From: Alteromonadaceae bacterium XY-R5
GTDB lineage: Bacteria; Pseudomonadota; Gammaproteobacteria; Enterobacterales; Alteromonadaceae
DNA: 64,000 nt
NCBI GenBank assembly: GCA_001660395.1
Contig: LXWE01000004.1
Location: 1 to 64,000 of the forward strand
Reading direction: 5' to 3'
Shown: piece after piece, positions 41,194 to 51,675 of the stretch
How the letters are laid out: every line of letters starts with the position of its first letter
Position numbering within the stretch: the stretch's first letter is position 1
Translations under genes and position numbers: made by a program
Notes under the pieces: generated by a model
The model's input: the letters and a program-made list of their open reading frames with translations, nothing else
What the model was told of the DNA's origin: nothing
The model's database searches: none

Positions 41194-41901
41194 TTACAGG
41201 TCAACAGACCCACAGAAACGGTAACCTTCGCCATGGATGGTTACGATCAATTCTTCTGCGCTTTCTTCTGATTCAAAGTGCTTACGGATACGACGAATCG
41301 TGACATCAACCGTACGGTCATTAGGGCGCAGTTCACGGCCTGTCATTTCCATAATCAGCTGTTCGCGAGTCAGGATCTTGCCTGGGTTGCTCAGGAATAA
41401 ATGTAAAGCACGGAATTCGCTGCGAGGCAGACGGAATTCTTTACCGCTTGGGGAAATCAGGCTCCTGCTGTCGCCATCTAATGTCCAGCCATTAAAGCTA
41501 ACACGGCTTGGCAGATCGTCATCTTCGCTTGAGCTCATTGTGCGTGCAAGAAGGTTACGAGCACGGATAGTCAGTTCACGTGGATTAAATGGTTTGGTCA
41601 GATAATCATCTGCACCAATCTCCAGACCCAAAATACGGTCGACATCATTATCACGGCCAGTCAGGAAAATCAGGCCGATATTTTTACGGTCACGCACTTC
41701 ACGCGCCAAAATCAAACCATTTTTACCTGGCAGATTAATGTCCATGATAACCAGGTTGATAGTGTGATTCTCGAAGAAATGATGCATTTGCTCACCGTTC
41801 TCGGCTTCAAATACATTATATCCTTCTGCCTCAAACAGGCTTTTAAGGGTTGTACGGGTAACAACCTCATCTTCAACAATTAGTACGTTAGGCGTCTGCA
41901 T
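41194..41901 (-). CDS. arcA: Aerobic respiration response regulator ArcA
   Basis: ArcA is an OmpR-type regulator that adjusts respiratory gene expression to oxygen. The receiver domain carries the acidic pair in IVEDE, the phosphorylated Asp54 ([12 protein letters not shown]), a Thr-containing FLTGRDN and Lys in YLTKPF. The winged-helix output domain has [24 protein letters not shown]. The frame extends upstream to 41961, but the ATG at 41901 gives the exact family start [12 protein letters not shown]. No arcB is present in the window. Confidence 0.97.
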   Translation of the reverse strand: MQTPNVLIVEDEVVTRTTLKSLFEAEGYNVFEAENGEQMHHFFENHTINLVIMDINLPGKNGLILAREVRDRKNIGLIFLTGRDNDVDRILGLEIGADDYLTKPFNPRELTIRARNLLARTMSSSEDDDLPSRVSFNGWTLDGDSRSLISPSGKEFRLPRSEFRALHLFLSNPGKILTREQLIMEMTGRELRPNDRTVDVTIRRIRKHFESEESAEELIVTIHGEGYRFCGSVDL

Positions 41902-42298
41902 AGTCTTTACACCGTCGATAGTTCTACAAGCTAATATCAGTAGTTTACCAGAATCTACCAAATAATCAGGGTCTTACACCTCATTATTCGAACATCTACC
42001 AGTACCTACTCAGGTTATTTTAATTCTAAAGTACAATAAATAATCATACTAACATTTTTATTACAATTATTAATAAACTCGGCATTTCTATCCAAAATAT
42101 ACATTAAGGCTGGATAACGCGTTGCTTTACCAAGTTTTATGGGCGATTAAGCCTTGTAACTTCAGCGTATGACGGGCTTGAAAATGGTTGGTTTTGGGCT
42201 GGTAATCACCAACCTAAAATTAGCGCATCATTTATCATTCTTTATGAGGATTAGATTGGCAGAATTCCAGCAGAAATTGAAATTTTTTTTCAGAAATT
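41902..42298. other. AT-rich intergenic region upstream of arcA
   Basis: About 400 bp separate arcA from the kinase gene. The arcA-proximal half is very AT-rich and should contain the arcA promoter, but I cannot fix hexamers with confidence. A GGTTGGT...ACCAACC inverted repeat lies near 42187-42215, possibly a terminator-like hairpin for the kinase gene. No convincing gene is seen. Confidence 0.5.
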
Positions 42299-43942
42299 TT
42301 ATGAACTACGAGCAAATTGACTCGCATCTACCTTTTCAACTGGGAAAATAATCAGGAATTCCACACCTAATTCATCTTCATTCGTAATCGAAATTGCACC
42401 GTTAAGACCTTGAGTTATAAGGTTATAAACTAAATGCATACCCAGCCCACTGCCCCCTTGCCCACGTTTAGTGGTGACAAATGGATCAAAGATGCGTTTT
42501 CGTAAGTGTTCAGGGATACCTTTACCGTTATCTTTGTAAGTAATTTTCAGCTTCTCATCGTTAACCAATTCAACAAATATGTCGATTTGGCCTTTTTCCA
42601 TAAATTCGAAGCCATGAATAACGGAGTTCATGATTAGATTGATCATAATTTGGTTTATCGGGCCAGCTTTTGACTTGATGTAAATGCTTTCATCGCAATG
42701 CACCAGAATATCATGCGGCAGCTTCTTGAGTCGCGGGCGCAGCGACAACAGGATTTCATCCATTAACTGGGAGAACGAGAAAATACGACTGTCTTCGCTG
42801 GACTGGTCGACAGCAACTTGCTTAAAGCTGGAAATAAGCTCGGCGGCGCGATTTAAGTTACGGTAGATGATATTCAGGTTTTCCTGGCCTTCGCTGATAA
42901 ATTTCGACAGCGTACTCGCTTTCAGCGTTTTGCTTTCAAAGGCCTTCTCTAAGGTGGTCAGTCTGTCTAGCATCATGGTCGATGCCGTCACGCCCAGCCC
43001 GATAGGCGTATTTACCTCATGGGCTACCCCAGCGACCATGTCACCGAGAGAGGCCATTTTTTCATTCTGTACTAGCTGACGCTGGAACTGGTGAAGTTTT
43101 TCCAGTGTTTGGATGAGTTCCTGATTTGCTTCTTTCAGGGCGGTGGTACGTTGAATCACCTTTTCTTCTAAGCTTGCATGCAGGCGTCTGTGTTCCTCTT
43201 CTGCCTCAGCTTGTGCCTGCATGTACTCCTGAATTTTATCGAGCATATCGTTGAAGGCATCACCCAGTATATCCAGTTCTTTAATATTGGTTGGCTCAGC
43301 TCTGGCGGAGTAATTCTTTTGTAAGGTGATTCGTTGTACCAGGGTAATGAGCTTCTGAATCGGACGGGTCACACTGCGCTGTAATCGCAACGTAAGTAGC
43401 AAACATACCAGCAAGGTAATCACTAAAATGGCGACGGTAATCGAAATTGCATTGACTGTGATGTGGTGCAGATTTTTAGCGGAGGCGCGAATATAGGTGT
43501 AACCAATCACTTCGCGATCTGCCCTGATAGGTCTGATTAATTCAAACGAGTTAACATTGATCCTCAAACTTTGAAGCTTAGCCACTTGATCGAACATGGC
43601 TCTGACGGGTGCATAACCTGTCTTGTTGTAGCTGGCAAAAAATTCCAGTTCACCGTTATCTAACAGTCGATAAATGTGTGCATTTTCAACGATACCGACC
43701 ACAGATAAATTAGACAAAACGTCTTCCATGGCGAAATTATTGCCTTCTTTCAATTCACTGACGGCAATTCGGCTAATAAACTCTGCGACCTGCTCGACTT
43801 TTGCGGCGGTGTCTTCTTTATAGCCGCTTAAATGGTTGTATAGGGAGATGCTCGAAACAAACACTAACGCCAGTGTGGTAATTGCCATCACGACCCAAAC
43901 AAACAGGCTTTTGATGGAAAGTTGGCGTTGGCTGGAAGACAT
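42299..43942 (-). CDS. Membrane sensor histidine kinase with HAMP domain
   Basis: This is a 547-residue two-component kinase. It has a membrane helix at about 13-33, a periplasmic sensor domain (about 35-160), a second helix (about 163-184), HAMP (about 185-240) and a coiled coil (about 240-295). The phospho-acceptor His308 lies in AGVAHEVNTPIG, followed by the ATPase N box (QIMINLIMNSVIHG), G1 (YKDNGKGIPEHLR) and G2 (GSGLGMHLVYNL). There is no receiver domain, and no adjacent response regulator is obvious; arcA is 400 bp away and is normally served by ArcB. The signal is unknown. Confidence 0.9.
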   Translation of the reverse strand: MSSSQRQLSIKSLFVWVVMAITTLALVFVSSISLYNHLSGYKEDTAAKVEQVAEFISRIAVSELKEGNNFAMEDVLSNLSVVGIVENAHIYRLLDNGELEFFASYNKTGYAPVRAMFDQVAKLQSLRINVNSFELIRPIRADREVIGYTYIRASAKNLHHITVNAISITVAILVITLLVCLLLTLRLQRSVTRPIQKLITLVQRITLQKNYSARAEPTNIKELDILGDAFNDMLDKIQEYMQAQAEAEEEHRRLHASLEEKVIQRTTALKEANQELIQTLEKLHQFQRQLVQNEKMASLGDMVAGVAHEVNTPIGLGVTASTMMLDRLTTLEKAFESKTLKASTLSKFISEGQENLNIIYRNLNRAAELISSFKQVAVDQSSEDSRIFSFSQLMDEILLSLRPRLKKLPHDILVHCDESIYIKSKAGPINQIMINLIMNSVIHGFEFMEKGQIDIFVELVNDEKLKITYKDNGKGIPEHLRKRIFDPFVTTKRGQGGSGLGMHLVYNLITQGLNGAISITNEDELGVEFLIIFPVEKVDASQFARSS

Positions 43943-44050
43943 TATGTTGGCTGACTCGTTATTCTTGTTTAGGCTTTCAGTATTGGGTTAAATGGCGGAA
44001 AATTGAAACGATTTTTTCAAAAATCTGCCTGAATTTCATATTAGTATATT

Positions 44051-44479
44051 ATGACGTCGCCAACCATAGCCGCTATCCATCTTTGGTCGTGTTATCAGCA
44101 AACCTGCTTTGCCTGGACGGATTCGCCGCTGCTCCTGTCATCCTTCGCTATTATTACGGCGTGGGATCCCGGCAGTGTTCCGAGGCCCCTGCCGCTCAAC
44201 ATTGCTGCGCAGCATTCGTTAATCACAGAATTGCAGGCGCTTAAAATTCTAAGTATGCCAATTCAGGCTGGTAATCAGGATTTTAGCTATCAGGAATCAA
44301 GTCTCGCAGTTGCATGTCAGTTACAGCAAGGTATTGACTTGGCTGAAAAATATGGCCAAAACGGAATTTACTTTGTTGAAATGGATTGGTTGTTTCTGTA
44401 TCCGTGTGGAGAATTTAAACGCCATTTTGAACCGGAAATGTTATGCCGTTTTAGCCATCGGGTTAAGGTCGGTAACTGA
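44051..44479 (+). CDS. DUF3293 family protein
   Basis: This 142-residue soluble protein has the DUF3293 pattern FAIITAWDPGS near residue 32-42, then NIAAQHSLITELQ, QESSLAVAC, a LAEKYGQNGIYFVE block and a C-terminal LYPCGEF. The family function is unknown. It converges with, and overlaps by 17 bp, a small exported-protein gene. It is divergent from the kinase gene. Confidence 0.75.
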   Translation: MTSPTIAAIHLWSCYQQTCFAWTDSPLLLSSFAIITAWDPGSVPRPLPLNIAAQHSLITELQALKILSMPIQAGNQDFSYQESSLAVACQLQQGIDLAEKYGQNGIYFVEMDWLFLYPCGEFKRHFEPEMLCRFSHRVKVGN

Positions 44480-44786
44480 GCAGTCTGTTCAGTTCATCCG
44501 GGGTAATATCTAATTTCAGGCTGGCTTGCTGTAGGGCCATGCGTTGCGAGATCTTTTCAACATCTGTGCTGGGTGTTTTGGTGATATCGCTAAAATCACT
44601 TAAACACACGCAAATCACTTGGCCCGCATTAATATCCAGCGTAGGCAGGTTAATGGGGGCTTGTTTATAGATAAGGTGCGGGCAGGCCTCAGTTTTGTCT
44701 GACAAAGCAACGCATTTATCAGGTAACGCCATTGCCTGATGTTCAATGCATCCGAATAGGGTAAAGGTGAGAATGATCCGTTTCAT
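44463..44786 (-). CDS. Small exported hypothetical protein
   Basis: This 107-residue product has a probable signal peptide (MKRIILTFTLFGCIEHQAMA-LP, cleavage about residue 20). The Cys at 13 could alternatively suggest a lipobox, but the context is poor. The mature part has three more cysteines and a DITPDELNRLLSY tail. I do not recognise the family. It lies 11 bp downstream of glgA on the same strand and overlaps the DUF3293 gene tail-to-tail. Confidence 0.6.
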   Translation of the reverse strand: MKRIILTFTLFGCIEHQAMALPDKCVALSDKTEACPHLIYKQAPINLPTLDINAGQVICVCLSDFSDITKTPSTDVEKISQRMALQQASLKLDITPDELNRLLSYRP

Positions 44787-44797
44787 ACCTGATTGAC

Positions 44798-46237
44798 CTA
44801 AATACTTCCAGCGACGGCCAGTTCGTATAATTGTTGATAGTTTAATGCTGCCTGATGCCAGGTAAAACGTGTAGTCATGGCACGCTTTTGCATGCTGATA
44901 AATTCATGCGGATGTTCGTGGTAAAACAAAAGCGCACGACGAATACAATTGAGCAGAGCCGATGCGTCCGGGTGTTCAAATACAAACCCTGTGGCCTGGT
45001 CGGGAGCGTGGCCAAGGTCGAGCACAGTGTCCTTCAATCCACCTACCGCACGTACGATAGGAATGGTACCGTAAGCCAGGCTATACATTTGGTTTAGTCC
45101 ACACGGCTCAAACAGCGATGGCATCAGAAAAAAGTCACATCCTGCTTCAACCAAATGGCTTAGCCGAATACTAAAATCCTGCTTAAATGCGAATTTGTCG
45201 TTGTGTTGCTCTGAGCAAAGTCGCAGGGCATCGCTGATAGAAGGATCCCCTGTTCCGACAATGACTAACTGAATATTATGCTGTAGCAGGTTTTCCAGTA
45301 TTGGCAGTAAATAGCCAAATCCTTTTTGCTCTGTTAGACGACAAACCATACCCAATACTGGCACGTTAGGATTTTCGGGGAGTCCGGCTTCTCGTTGCAG
45401 TGTGGTTTTACAAATATGTTTGCCAGCCAAATCGTCAGGGCTGTAATGCGCGGGCAGATGAACGTCGGAAATTGGGTCCCACTGTCGATAATCGCAGCCA
45501 TTTAAAATACCACTGACATCTAAGCGACGTTTCTGGAATTCGTTGTAGAGGTTGTGTGAGCCAAGTGGCGTCAGTAATTCATAGGCATAATTTGGACTGA
45601 CAGCGTTTATCTTATGTGCGAATCGAATTCCTAATTTGAGAAAATTCAATGTACCACAATAGTCCTTTTGTTCTTGTAATGCCGGGTGCTGACGGAGGTA
45701 AGGAATATCATCCAAACCATGAGTGCCCTGAAATGCTCCATTGTGAATGGTCAATACCGAGCGACTGCGACTGAAGAAGCCGCTGGTGTCCTGATGCAAA
45801 AAATAAGGCACCAGAGCAGTATGCCAGTCGTTACAATGAACAATGTCGGGCTGAAAATTGACGGCTTTTGCGACTTGCAATGCAGCATCTGAGAAGAACG
45901 CGAAACGTTCCGCATTATCCCCATATGCATGGTAACCGTCTGAATACAAACCATCGCGATGAAAATAGGCAGGGTAATCAATGCAATAAACCGGTACTTT
46001 TTCCAGTTCGAGTTGCTTGATACCGAAGGTGTAACTTCTGTCACCAGCATACAAAGTCTGCTGAGGGCAAACATCTTCTCTTGGATAGCGCTCGGCTAAC
46101 GATTTGTACCAGGGTTTGACGATGCGTACATCGTGGCCCATGGCAGTAAGGGCGATGGGTAACGACTTAGCGACATCAGCCAATCCGCCAGTTTTCGCCA
46201 GATCCTCTACTTCAGATACAATAAAGAGAATTTTCAC
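44798..46237 (-). CDS. glgA: Glycogen synthase
   Basis: GlgA transfers glucose from ADP-glucose to growing alpha-1,4-glucan. It has the N-terminal KTGGLADVAKSLP motif that binds ADP-glucose, and the GT5 C-terminal domain with MVCRLTEQKGFG and the MPSLFEPCGLNQMYSLAYGTIPIVRAVGGLKDTV catalytic block. At 479 residues it has the family length. Its ATG overlaps the glgC stop by one base, so the two form an operon. No branching or debranching gene is present in the window. Confidence 0.96.
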   Translation of the reverse strand: MKILFIVSEVEDLAKTGGLADVAKSLPIALTAMGHDVRIVKPWYKSLAERYPREDVCPQQTLYAGDRSYTFGIKQLELEKVPVYCIDYPAYFHRDGLYSDGYHAYGDNAERFAFFSDAALQVAKAVNFQPDIVHCNDWHTALVPYFLHQDTSGFFSRSRSVLTIHNGAFQGTHGLDDIPYLRQHPALQEQKDYCGTLNFLKLGIRFAHKINAVSPNYAYELLTPLGSHNLYNEFQKRRLDVSGILNGCDYRQWDPISDVHLPAHYSPDDLAGKHICKTTLQREAGLPENPNVPVLGMVCRLTEQKGFGYLLPILENLLQHNIQLVIVGTGDPSISDALRLCSEQHNDKFAFKQDFSIRLSHLVEAGCDFFLMPSLFEPCGLNQMYSLAYGTIPIVRAVGGLKDTVLDLGHAPDQATGFVFEHPDASALLNCIRRALLFYHEHPHEFISMQKRAMTTRFTWHQAALNYQQLYELAVAGSI

Positions 46238-47451
46238 TAATTGCCTACCTTCGCCCCTTTGGGGATGACCACTATACCGTCGTCGGTGACGGTTAAACCG
46301 CGCGCCCGATCATGCTGCAAATCTACACCTATTGCGGTATTGGGCGCAATCCTAACCTCTTTGTCTACAATAACACGAATAAGATTACAATTTGCTCCGA
46401 TCTCGCAGTGACCCAGCGTAACCACTTCGCTCAACTTGGTGTTGGCGCCGATGTGGCCGTGGTAGCCAATAATACTGTTTTGTAAATGAACGTCTGTGAG
46501 CACACAACCAGGCGACACTATGGCGTTATTAATCTGGCTGACTTGGCCGCTTCGAAATAAGGTTGGAGGCAAATGAGGATGATAACTGCGCAGTGGCCAA
46601 AGGTCATTGTGTAGATTAAATGCCGGCTCGCAGCCGAGAATATCCATATGCGCCTGCCAATAAGAGTGGATAGTGCCTACGTCGCGCCAGTAGCCCTGGT
46701 GTTGTTCGTTAGGTACGATATTGCGACTGAAGTCATACACATAGACCTCACCATGAGGAAATAGCGATGGAATGACATCAGCTCCAAAATCATGCAGGGA
46801 TTCCATAGTGTCAGCATCGTAAGTCAGAGCCTGGTTGAGGGCATCTATGCGAAAAATGTAGTTACCCATGGATGCCAAAGCCAGATGAGGTTGGCCGGGT
46901 ATGGATTTGGGCTTGGCCGGCTTCTCGCTAAAACCGGTCATCCGGAAATGCTGGTCAACTTCAATGATGCCAAATCTGTGCGCATCCTCTATGGGGACAG
47001 GAATCGCAGCAACTGTCATCGCTGCGTCTCGACGTCGATGATATTTCAGCATTTGCGCCACATCCATTTTATAGATGTGGTCACTTCCGAAAATGCACAC
47101 GTGATCGGGACGCTGCAGGTTAATTAAATGAAGATTCTGGAAAATGGCATCTGCTGTACCTTCATACCAGCGTTTTCCCATCCGCATTTGCGCCGGGATC
47201 GCTTCGATAAAATTGCCGGTAATGTCAGACATATGCCAGGCAGTATTGAGATGCTTAATCAATGACTGAGACTTAAACTGAGTCAGCACAAAGATTTTTA
47301 ATATCCCGGAATTGATGAAGTTATTCAGGGCGAAATCGATCAAACGTAAACTGCCTGCAAACGGGACAGCGGGTTTCGTGCGGGTCAGAGTAAGAGGTTG
47401 TAAGCGGGTGCCTGCGCCACCGGCAAGCACCACAGCGAGAACGCGAGCCAT
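46237..47451 (-). CDS. glgC: Glucose-1-phosphate adenylyltransferase
   Basis: GlgC makes ADP-glucose from ATP and glucose-1-phosphate, the committed step of bacterial glycogen synthesis. The 404-residue protein has LAVVLAGGAGTRLQPLTLTRTKPAVPFAG at the N-terminus, GTADAIFQNLHLI, FGSDHIYKMD, the FSEKP substrate motif and a left-handed beta-helix C-terminus (SIIGYHGHIGANTKLSEVVTLGHCEIG). It is directly upstream of glgA in the same operon. Confidence 0.96.
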   Translation of the reverse strand: MARVLAVVLAGGAGTRLQPLTLTRTKPAVPFAGSLRLIDFALNNFINSGILKIFVLTQFKSQSLIKHLNTAWHMSDITGNFIEAIPAQMRMGKRWYEGTADAIFQNLHLINLQRPDHVCIFGSDHIYKMDVAQMLKYHRRRDAAMTVAAIPVPIEDAHRFGIIEVDQHFRMTGFSEKPAKPKSIPGQPHLALASMGNYIFRIDALNQALTYDADTMESLHDFGADVIPSLFPHGEVYVYDFSRNIVPNEQHQGYWRDVGTIHSYWQAHMDILGCEPAFNLHNDLWPLRSYHPHLPPTLFRSGQVSQINNAIVSPGCVLTDVHLQNSIIGYHGHIGANTKLSEVVTLGHCEIGANCNLIRVIVDKEVRIAPNTAIGVDLQHDRARGLTVTDDGIVVIPKGAKVGN

Positions 47452-47534
47452 AACGAATGCTCAGACAGCCAGTGATACTAAAAAGCATAGCACTGGCTTA
47501 CTCGTGATACTGAGATTAGCCTCTTAGGAGAAGC

Positions 47535-48557
47535 TTATTTCAAATCGGCTTGATAGAGCGCAAATTTATTGGTTAGCGCCAGCGTTTTGGTGGGGCCGAT
47601 ATGGCTTTGCATCAGCGGCTCGTAGCTTAAAAACTGGTTAGCCACCAAAGTTAAGCTGGCTGGTTTTTGCAGCATCGACGCTAACTGCTGGATAAAACCA
47701 CTGGTGACAGAGTAATCTGTCTTCAGACCAGTGTGAAAAGGCGGGTTGGTATACACAGCGTTAAATTTGCCCGTGACATTACCCAGTCCATTCGACGGGA
47801 TCACTTCGGTGCGATCCGCTGCCAGTCCATTCAGTTCTGCGCTTTGTTTACTGCAATGCAGTGCCAAAGCGCTGACATCTGTCATCAGCAGTCGAATGCT
47901 GGGATTGCGTTTTGCCAGGTAACAGCCAATCACTCCTGCGCCACTGGCGAAATCCAGAATACGGCCATTCGGCACTTGGGTAACGTTATCCAGCAGCATT
48001 TGCGTACCAGAGTCGAGTTCGCCATGGCTGAACACGCCAGGTAAGGAACAGATAGTCAGTGCAACATTGTTGACGGTAAACGTAAGCTGCTTTTCCCATT
48101 TCTTCAGGTTAAAGCTGAAACTCTGGTCTTTTAACTGAGTGGCAAACAGGCTGCAATGACGAGCCGAGTCGAGCTTATTTGTGCCGTTACCGTAGGCTTC
48201 AAGTAACTTAGGTGCACTACGTACACCGCCTTTGTTTTCACCAACCAGCATCAACAAGGCGCCAGGTTTCAGGCAGGCCGCTGCATTGGCAATCAACATT
48301 TGCGCATGCTCTTTGGCTTTTGGCATGTAAATGACCGCGCCATCGAAGGCTTCCTGGGCTTGGTAAGCCGCACCAAAATACTGCTTATCACCTTCACCGG
48401 TTTGCTGATACACGTCATAAAACTGGTGGAAACCACAGATATTCGGATTGCTCAGTTGTTGGAATATAAACCCATCTGTAGGGTTAACAAGCAACCAACG
48501 GCCTTCGGAAAATAAATGCTCGTTGCGGATGAGTACCTGACTGGCGGGACTTAACAT
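47535..48557 (-). CDS. rsmC: 16S rRNA (guanine-N2) methyltransferase RsmC-like
   Basis: RsmC methylates G1207 of 16S rRNA. The 340-residue protein has the duplicated layout of the family. An N-terminal degenerate methyltransferase half is followed by a catalytic half with ILDFASGAGVIGCYLAKRNP (SAM-binding motif I) and the NPPFHTGLKTDYSVTSGFI catalytic motif IV. It starts where trmB ends, sharing one base at the overlap, so it is cotranscribed with trmB. Confidence 0.9.
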   Translation of the reverse strand: MLSPASQVLIRNEHLFSEGRWLLVNPTDGFIFQQLSNPNICGFHQFYDVYQQTGEGDKQYFGAAYQAQEAFDGAVIYMPKAKEHAQMLIANAAACLKPGALLMLVGENKGGVRSAPKLLEAYGNGTNKLDSARHCSLFATQLKDQSFSFNLKKWEKQLTFTVNNVALTICSLPGVFSHGELDSGTQMLLDNVTQVPNGRILDFASGAGVIGCYLAKRNPSIRLLMTDVSALALHCSKQSAELNGLAADRTEVIPSNGLGNVTGKFNAVYTNPPFHTGLKTDYSVTSGFIQQLASMLQKPASLTLVANQFLSYEPLMQSHIGPTKTLALTNKFALYQADLK

Positions 48558-49276
48558 TACTTACTCCGGGCGAACATCAGATCCCAGACACCATGGCCCA
48601 GGCGATGACCGCGCTGTTCAAATTTGGTCAGGGGGCGCTGTTCTGGGCGTGGCACATAATTACCGTCGGCCGACAGGTTTTCATAACCTTCAGCAGCCTG
48701 CATCACTTCCAGCATATGCTCTGCGTAATTTTCCCAATCGGTTGCCATATGGAAAACACCGCCGATGGCCAACTTCTGACGCAGATTTTGTACAAATTCA
48801 GGTTGTACTATGCGACGCTTGTGGTGACGTGTTTTATGCCATGGATCAGGGAAAAACAACTGTGTACGCGCCAGACTGCCATTGGGAATGCATTTCGCCA
48901 GTACTTCGATTGCATCAAATTCAAATACACGCAGATTCGTCAGGCCAACTTCAGCGGCTTCAGCCAGACAGCTGCCGACTCCAGGACGGTGTACTTCGAT
49001 ACCAATGAAATCTTTATCGGGTTCGTTAGCTGCCATTTCAACTAATGATTTACCCATTCCAAAACCGATTTCCAGCACTACCGGGGCGGTACGACCGAAT
49101 ACTTCAGTAAAATCCAGCATGCCTTGTTCAACATTCAGGCCCATATCGTCCCAATGATCATCAATGGCTTTCGCCTGGCCTTTGGTTAAGCGACCTTCGC
49201 GTTTTACGAAGCTTTGAATCTTGCGGATATATTTACCCGCTTCTTCAGCTTCCTGCTGGGTTTTAAACTGGCTCAT
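48557..49276 (-). CDS. trmB: tRNA (guanine-N7) methyltransferase
   Basis: TrmB forms m7G46 in tRNAs. SAM-binding motif I is [16 protein letters not shown], followed by [15 protein letters not shown]. The diagnostic [14 protein letters not shown] motif and the C-terminal [20 protein letters not shown] are present. At 239 residues it has the family length. Confidence 0.97.
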   Translation of the reverse strand: MSQFKTQQEAEEAGKYIRKIQSFVKREGRLTKGQAKAIDDHWDDMGLNVEQGMLDFTEVFGRTAPVVLEIGFGMGKSLVEMAANEPDKDFIGIEVHRPGVGSCLAEAAEVGLTNLRVFEFDAIEVLAKCIPNGSLARTQLFFPDPWHKTRHHKRRIVQPEFVQNLRQKLAIGGVFHMATDWENYAEHMLEVMQAAEGYENLSADGNYVPRPEQRPLTKFEQRGHRLGHGVWDLMFARSK

Positions 49277-49352
49277 TTCAGTCTCTCACAGTGCAATTTG
49301 AATGGCGCGCAATTATGCAGTCAATCCCAGTGATTGCAAGGGCTGGACGGTG

Positions 49353-50105
49353 TTATTTTGCACTTAACCACTGGCTAAGCTGAGCCGCTACCTGCTCGGG
49401 TTGCTCCAGCGTTAGCATATGTCCCGTTTTTTCAAATACTTGTAACTGGCTACTGGGCAGTACCTGATGTAATTTCTGAAGTGCGGGTAGCGGTACAATC
49501 TGATCTAGTTCACCGCCAACAATATTGATGGGGAAATCACAGTTGGCAAGGGCTCTGCTTAGATCCTGCCGTGGCGTGGTGGTAGCCATTTGTTTGGCCA
49601 GCACATTGCCACCTAAATCGTCAGACATACTGATCATCACATCTCTGACCGCAGCATTTTGTTGAAAATCGGGAGAGATAAATTGCTTTAATCTGCCTTC
49701 ACTAAAGCCGCGATACTTGCCTTGCTGGATGTGCTTGATGATGGCCTGACGTTGCTGAGTTTCTTCATCGGTTAAGCCGAAAGCGCTGAATCCCAACAAT
49801 GTTAGAGAGGCAACTTTTTGTGGTTGTTCAATCGCGGTTAATGCAGCGATATAGCCACCTAATGAGAATCCGACCAAATGTACGGGCTCATCAAATTCGC
49901 CTAGCCTGTCATTACTTAGTGCCAGCATTTGGGCCAAATCTTCAGCCCATTGCAGTGGTACATAGGCCTTTTGTTCAAGGTCTAAGCGGCGCCATACAGG
50001 CATCCAGACGCGTTCATCACAAAGGGTTCCGGGAAGAAAAACAACGGGAGGAGATATTGACACTGCATTAACCTGATTGACGAGCTTTGAGGTATTATTG
50101 GGCAA
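49353..50105 (-). CDS. Alpha/beta hydrolase
   Basis: This 250-residue alpha/beta-fold hydrolase has the oxyanion loop LPGTLCDERVW and the nucleophile elbow VGFSLGGYIAA (Ser). An Asp (GGELDQIVP) and a C-terminal His (EKTGHMLTLEQPEQ) complete the triad. It resembles BioH-like and menaquinone-type small esterases, but the substrate cannot be assigned. It is divergent from mutY, with a 40-bp shared control region. Confidence 0.85.
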   Translation of the reverse strand: MPNNTSKLVNQVNAVSISPPVVFLPGTLCDERVWMPVWRRLDLEQKAYVPLQWAEDLAQMLALSNDRLGEFDEPVHLVGFSLGGYIAALTAIEQPQKVASLTLLGFSAFGLTDEETQQRQAIIKHIQQGKYRGFSEGRLKQFISPDFQQNAAVRDVMISMSDDLGGNVLAKQMATTTPRQDLSRALANCDFPINIVGGELDQIVPLPALQKLHQVLPSSQLQVFEKTGHMLTLEQPEQVAAQLSQWLSAK

Positions 50106-50145
50106 AACGCTAACTGATTAAAGGTTAAGGACATAATTGTCTGGC

Positions 50146-51195
50146 ATGAGCAGTCCTCTATTCTCTGAACGTATCTTAAGCTGGTATCACCAGCATGGTC
50201 GCAAAAATCTGCCCTGGCAGCAGAATAAAACCCCGTATTCAGTCTGGATTTCTGAGATTATGCTGCAGCAAACTCAGGTAAAGACAGTGATCCCCTATTA
50301 TCAACGCTTTATGCAGCGTTTTCCTGATGTTGTGGCTTTGGCCAACGCACCGGAAGATGAGGTGTTGCATCACTGGACTGGTCTTGGTTACTACGCCAGA
50401 GCGCGTAACCTGCACAAAGCTGCAAAGATGGTCAGAGATGATTTTGGCGGTTTGTTTCCATCTACCCTGGAGCAAGTGATGTCGTTGCCCGGAATAGGTC
50501 GCTCAACAGCCGGAGCTGTGTTGTCATTGGCGTGTGGGCAGCATCACAGTATTTTGGACGGAAATGTGAAACGGGTGCTTGCCCGGCATTTAGCCATTGA
50601 TGGTTGGCCAGGGAATAAAAAAATTGAAGATGAATTGTGGGGATATGCAGACTCGTTGACTCCGGCAGAAGATACCGGCAGTTACACTCAGGCGATGATG
50701 GATATGGGGGCGACAATTTGTACCCGTTCAAAGCCTAAGTGTGATGAATGTCCGGTGCAAATGGACTGCCTGGCCTATGCTCAGGGGCGACAGGCCGAGT
50801 TACCTGGAAAAAAACCTAAGAAAACCTTGCCGGTTAAAACCACCTGCATGTTGTTGCCCATGTGGCAAAAGCAGGTGCTTTTGTACAAACGCCCGTCATC
50901 TGGTTTGTGGGGCGGTCTTTGGGGGTTATATGAAGTGGATACGAGGGAGCAGATTACGGACAAAGCCATTCAACTCGAATTGGGTGAGCACCAATTAATT
51001 CCATTGGATGGATTTCGACATACCTTTAGCCATTTTCATTTAGATATTCAGCCCTGGATTTTGCAGTTGGCGGCCCCGCCGGGGGCAAAGGTGCAGGAAA
51101 CGCAAGAACATTGGTATGATCTTGAACAGCCCTCAAATTTAGGACTGGCCGCGCCAACAAAGAAACTTTTTAGTACAATCAACGCCAGTTTATAA
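50146..51195 (+). CDS. mutY: A/G-specific adenine glycosylase
   Basis: MutY removes adenine mispaired with 8-oxoguanine. The helix-hairpin-helix [18 protein letters not shown] is followed by the catalytic Asp in ILDGNVKRV. The iron-sulphur cluster cysteines appear as Cys-x6-Cys-x2-Cys-x5-Cys ([17 protein letters not shown]). A C-terminal Nudix-like 8-oxoG recognition domain is present. The ATG at 50146 gives the same N-terminal length as enteric MutY. An in-frame TTG at 50137 is better spaced from the AAGGA element and is a possible alternative start. Confidence 0.96.
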   Translation: MSSPLFSERILSWYHQHGRKNLPWQQNKTPYSVWISEIMLQQTQVKTVIPYYQRFMQRFPDVVALANAPEDEVLHHWTGLGYYARARNLHKAAKMVRDDFGGLFPSTLEQVMSLPGIGRSTAGAVLSLACGQHHSILDGNVKRVLARHLAIDGWPGNKKIEDELWGYADSLTPAEDTGSYTQAMMDMGATICTRSKPKCDECPVQMDCLAYAQGRQAELPGKKPKKTLPVKTTCMLLPMWQKQVLLYKRPSSGLWGGLWGLYEVDTREQITDKAIQLELGEHQLIPLDGFRHTFSHFHLDIQPWILQLAAPPGAKVQETQEHWYDLEQPSNLGLAAPTKKLFSTINASL

Positions 51196-51224
51196 CTGAG
51201 CAACAAAAATAAGCGAACGCAATT

Positions 51225-51497
51225 ATGAGCAGAACAGTATTTTGCCAGCATTTGAACAAAGACGCTGATGGTCTGGATTTTCAGCTTTACCCTGGTGAAC
51301 TGGGTAAACGAATTTTCGATAATATCTCTAAAGAAGCCTGGGCGTTGTGGCAGAAAAAGCAAACAATGCTGATCAACGAAAAGAAACTGAATATGATGGA
51401 TGCTGATGCGCGCCGTTTTCTGGAAGAGCAAATGCAAGCATTTTTGTTTGAAGGTAAAGAACCTGATATCGAAGGCTATACACCGCCAAGCAAGTAA
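51225..51497 (+). CDS. yggX: Probable Fe(2+)-trafficking protein YggX
   Basis: YggX protects iron-sulphur clusters from oxidation and is usually linked to mutY, as here (29 bp apart). The 90-residue protein starts [18 protein letters not shown] with the conserved Cys7. It also has [34 protein letters not shown], the family block. Confidence 0.97.
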   Translation: MSRTVFCQHLNKDADGLDFQLYPGELGKRIFDNISKEAWALWQKKQTMLINEKKLNMMDADARRFLEEQMQAFLFEGKEPDIEGYTPPSK

Positions 51498-51595
51498 TCG
51501 CTTCGCCAAACTGCTCTTTTTATCAGCACTTTGCGCAGGAAAATGGCTTGTTTGGCTAATAACTGCGCAGTCGAAATAAAATTGCAAAAAAGGTG

Positions 51596-51624
51596 TTGAC
51601 TTAAATCAGCAGAATCCGTTTAAT
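51596..51624 (+). promoter_or_regulatory. tRNA-Phe promoter
   Basis: A -35 box TTGACT (51596-51601) and a -10 box TTTAAT (51619-51624) are separated by exactly 17 bp. A GC-containing discriminator (ACGCACCC) follows, as expected for stable-RNA promoters. It lies about 45 bp upstream of the tRNA 5' end. Confidence 0.85.
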
Positions 51625-51675
51625 ACGCACCCACAGCAGCACGGCACTAAGCGCCCTGCACGCTAACCGAATTTT

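Noticed and set aside
42169..42351. 60-codon plus-strand frame upstream of arcA
   Set aside because: Its end overlaps the kinase gene antisense and its composition (Phe/Lys-rich, from AT-rich DNA) is not protein-like.
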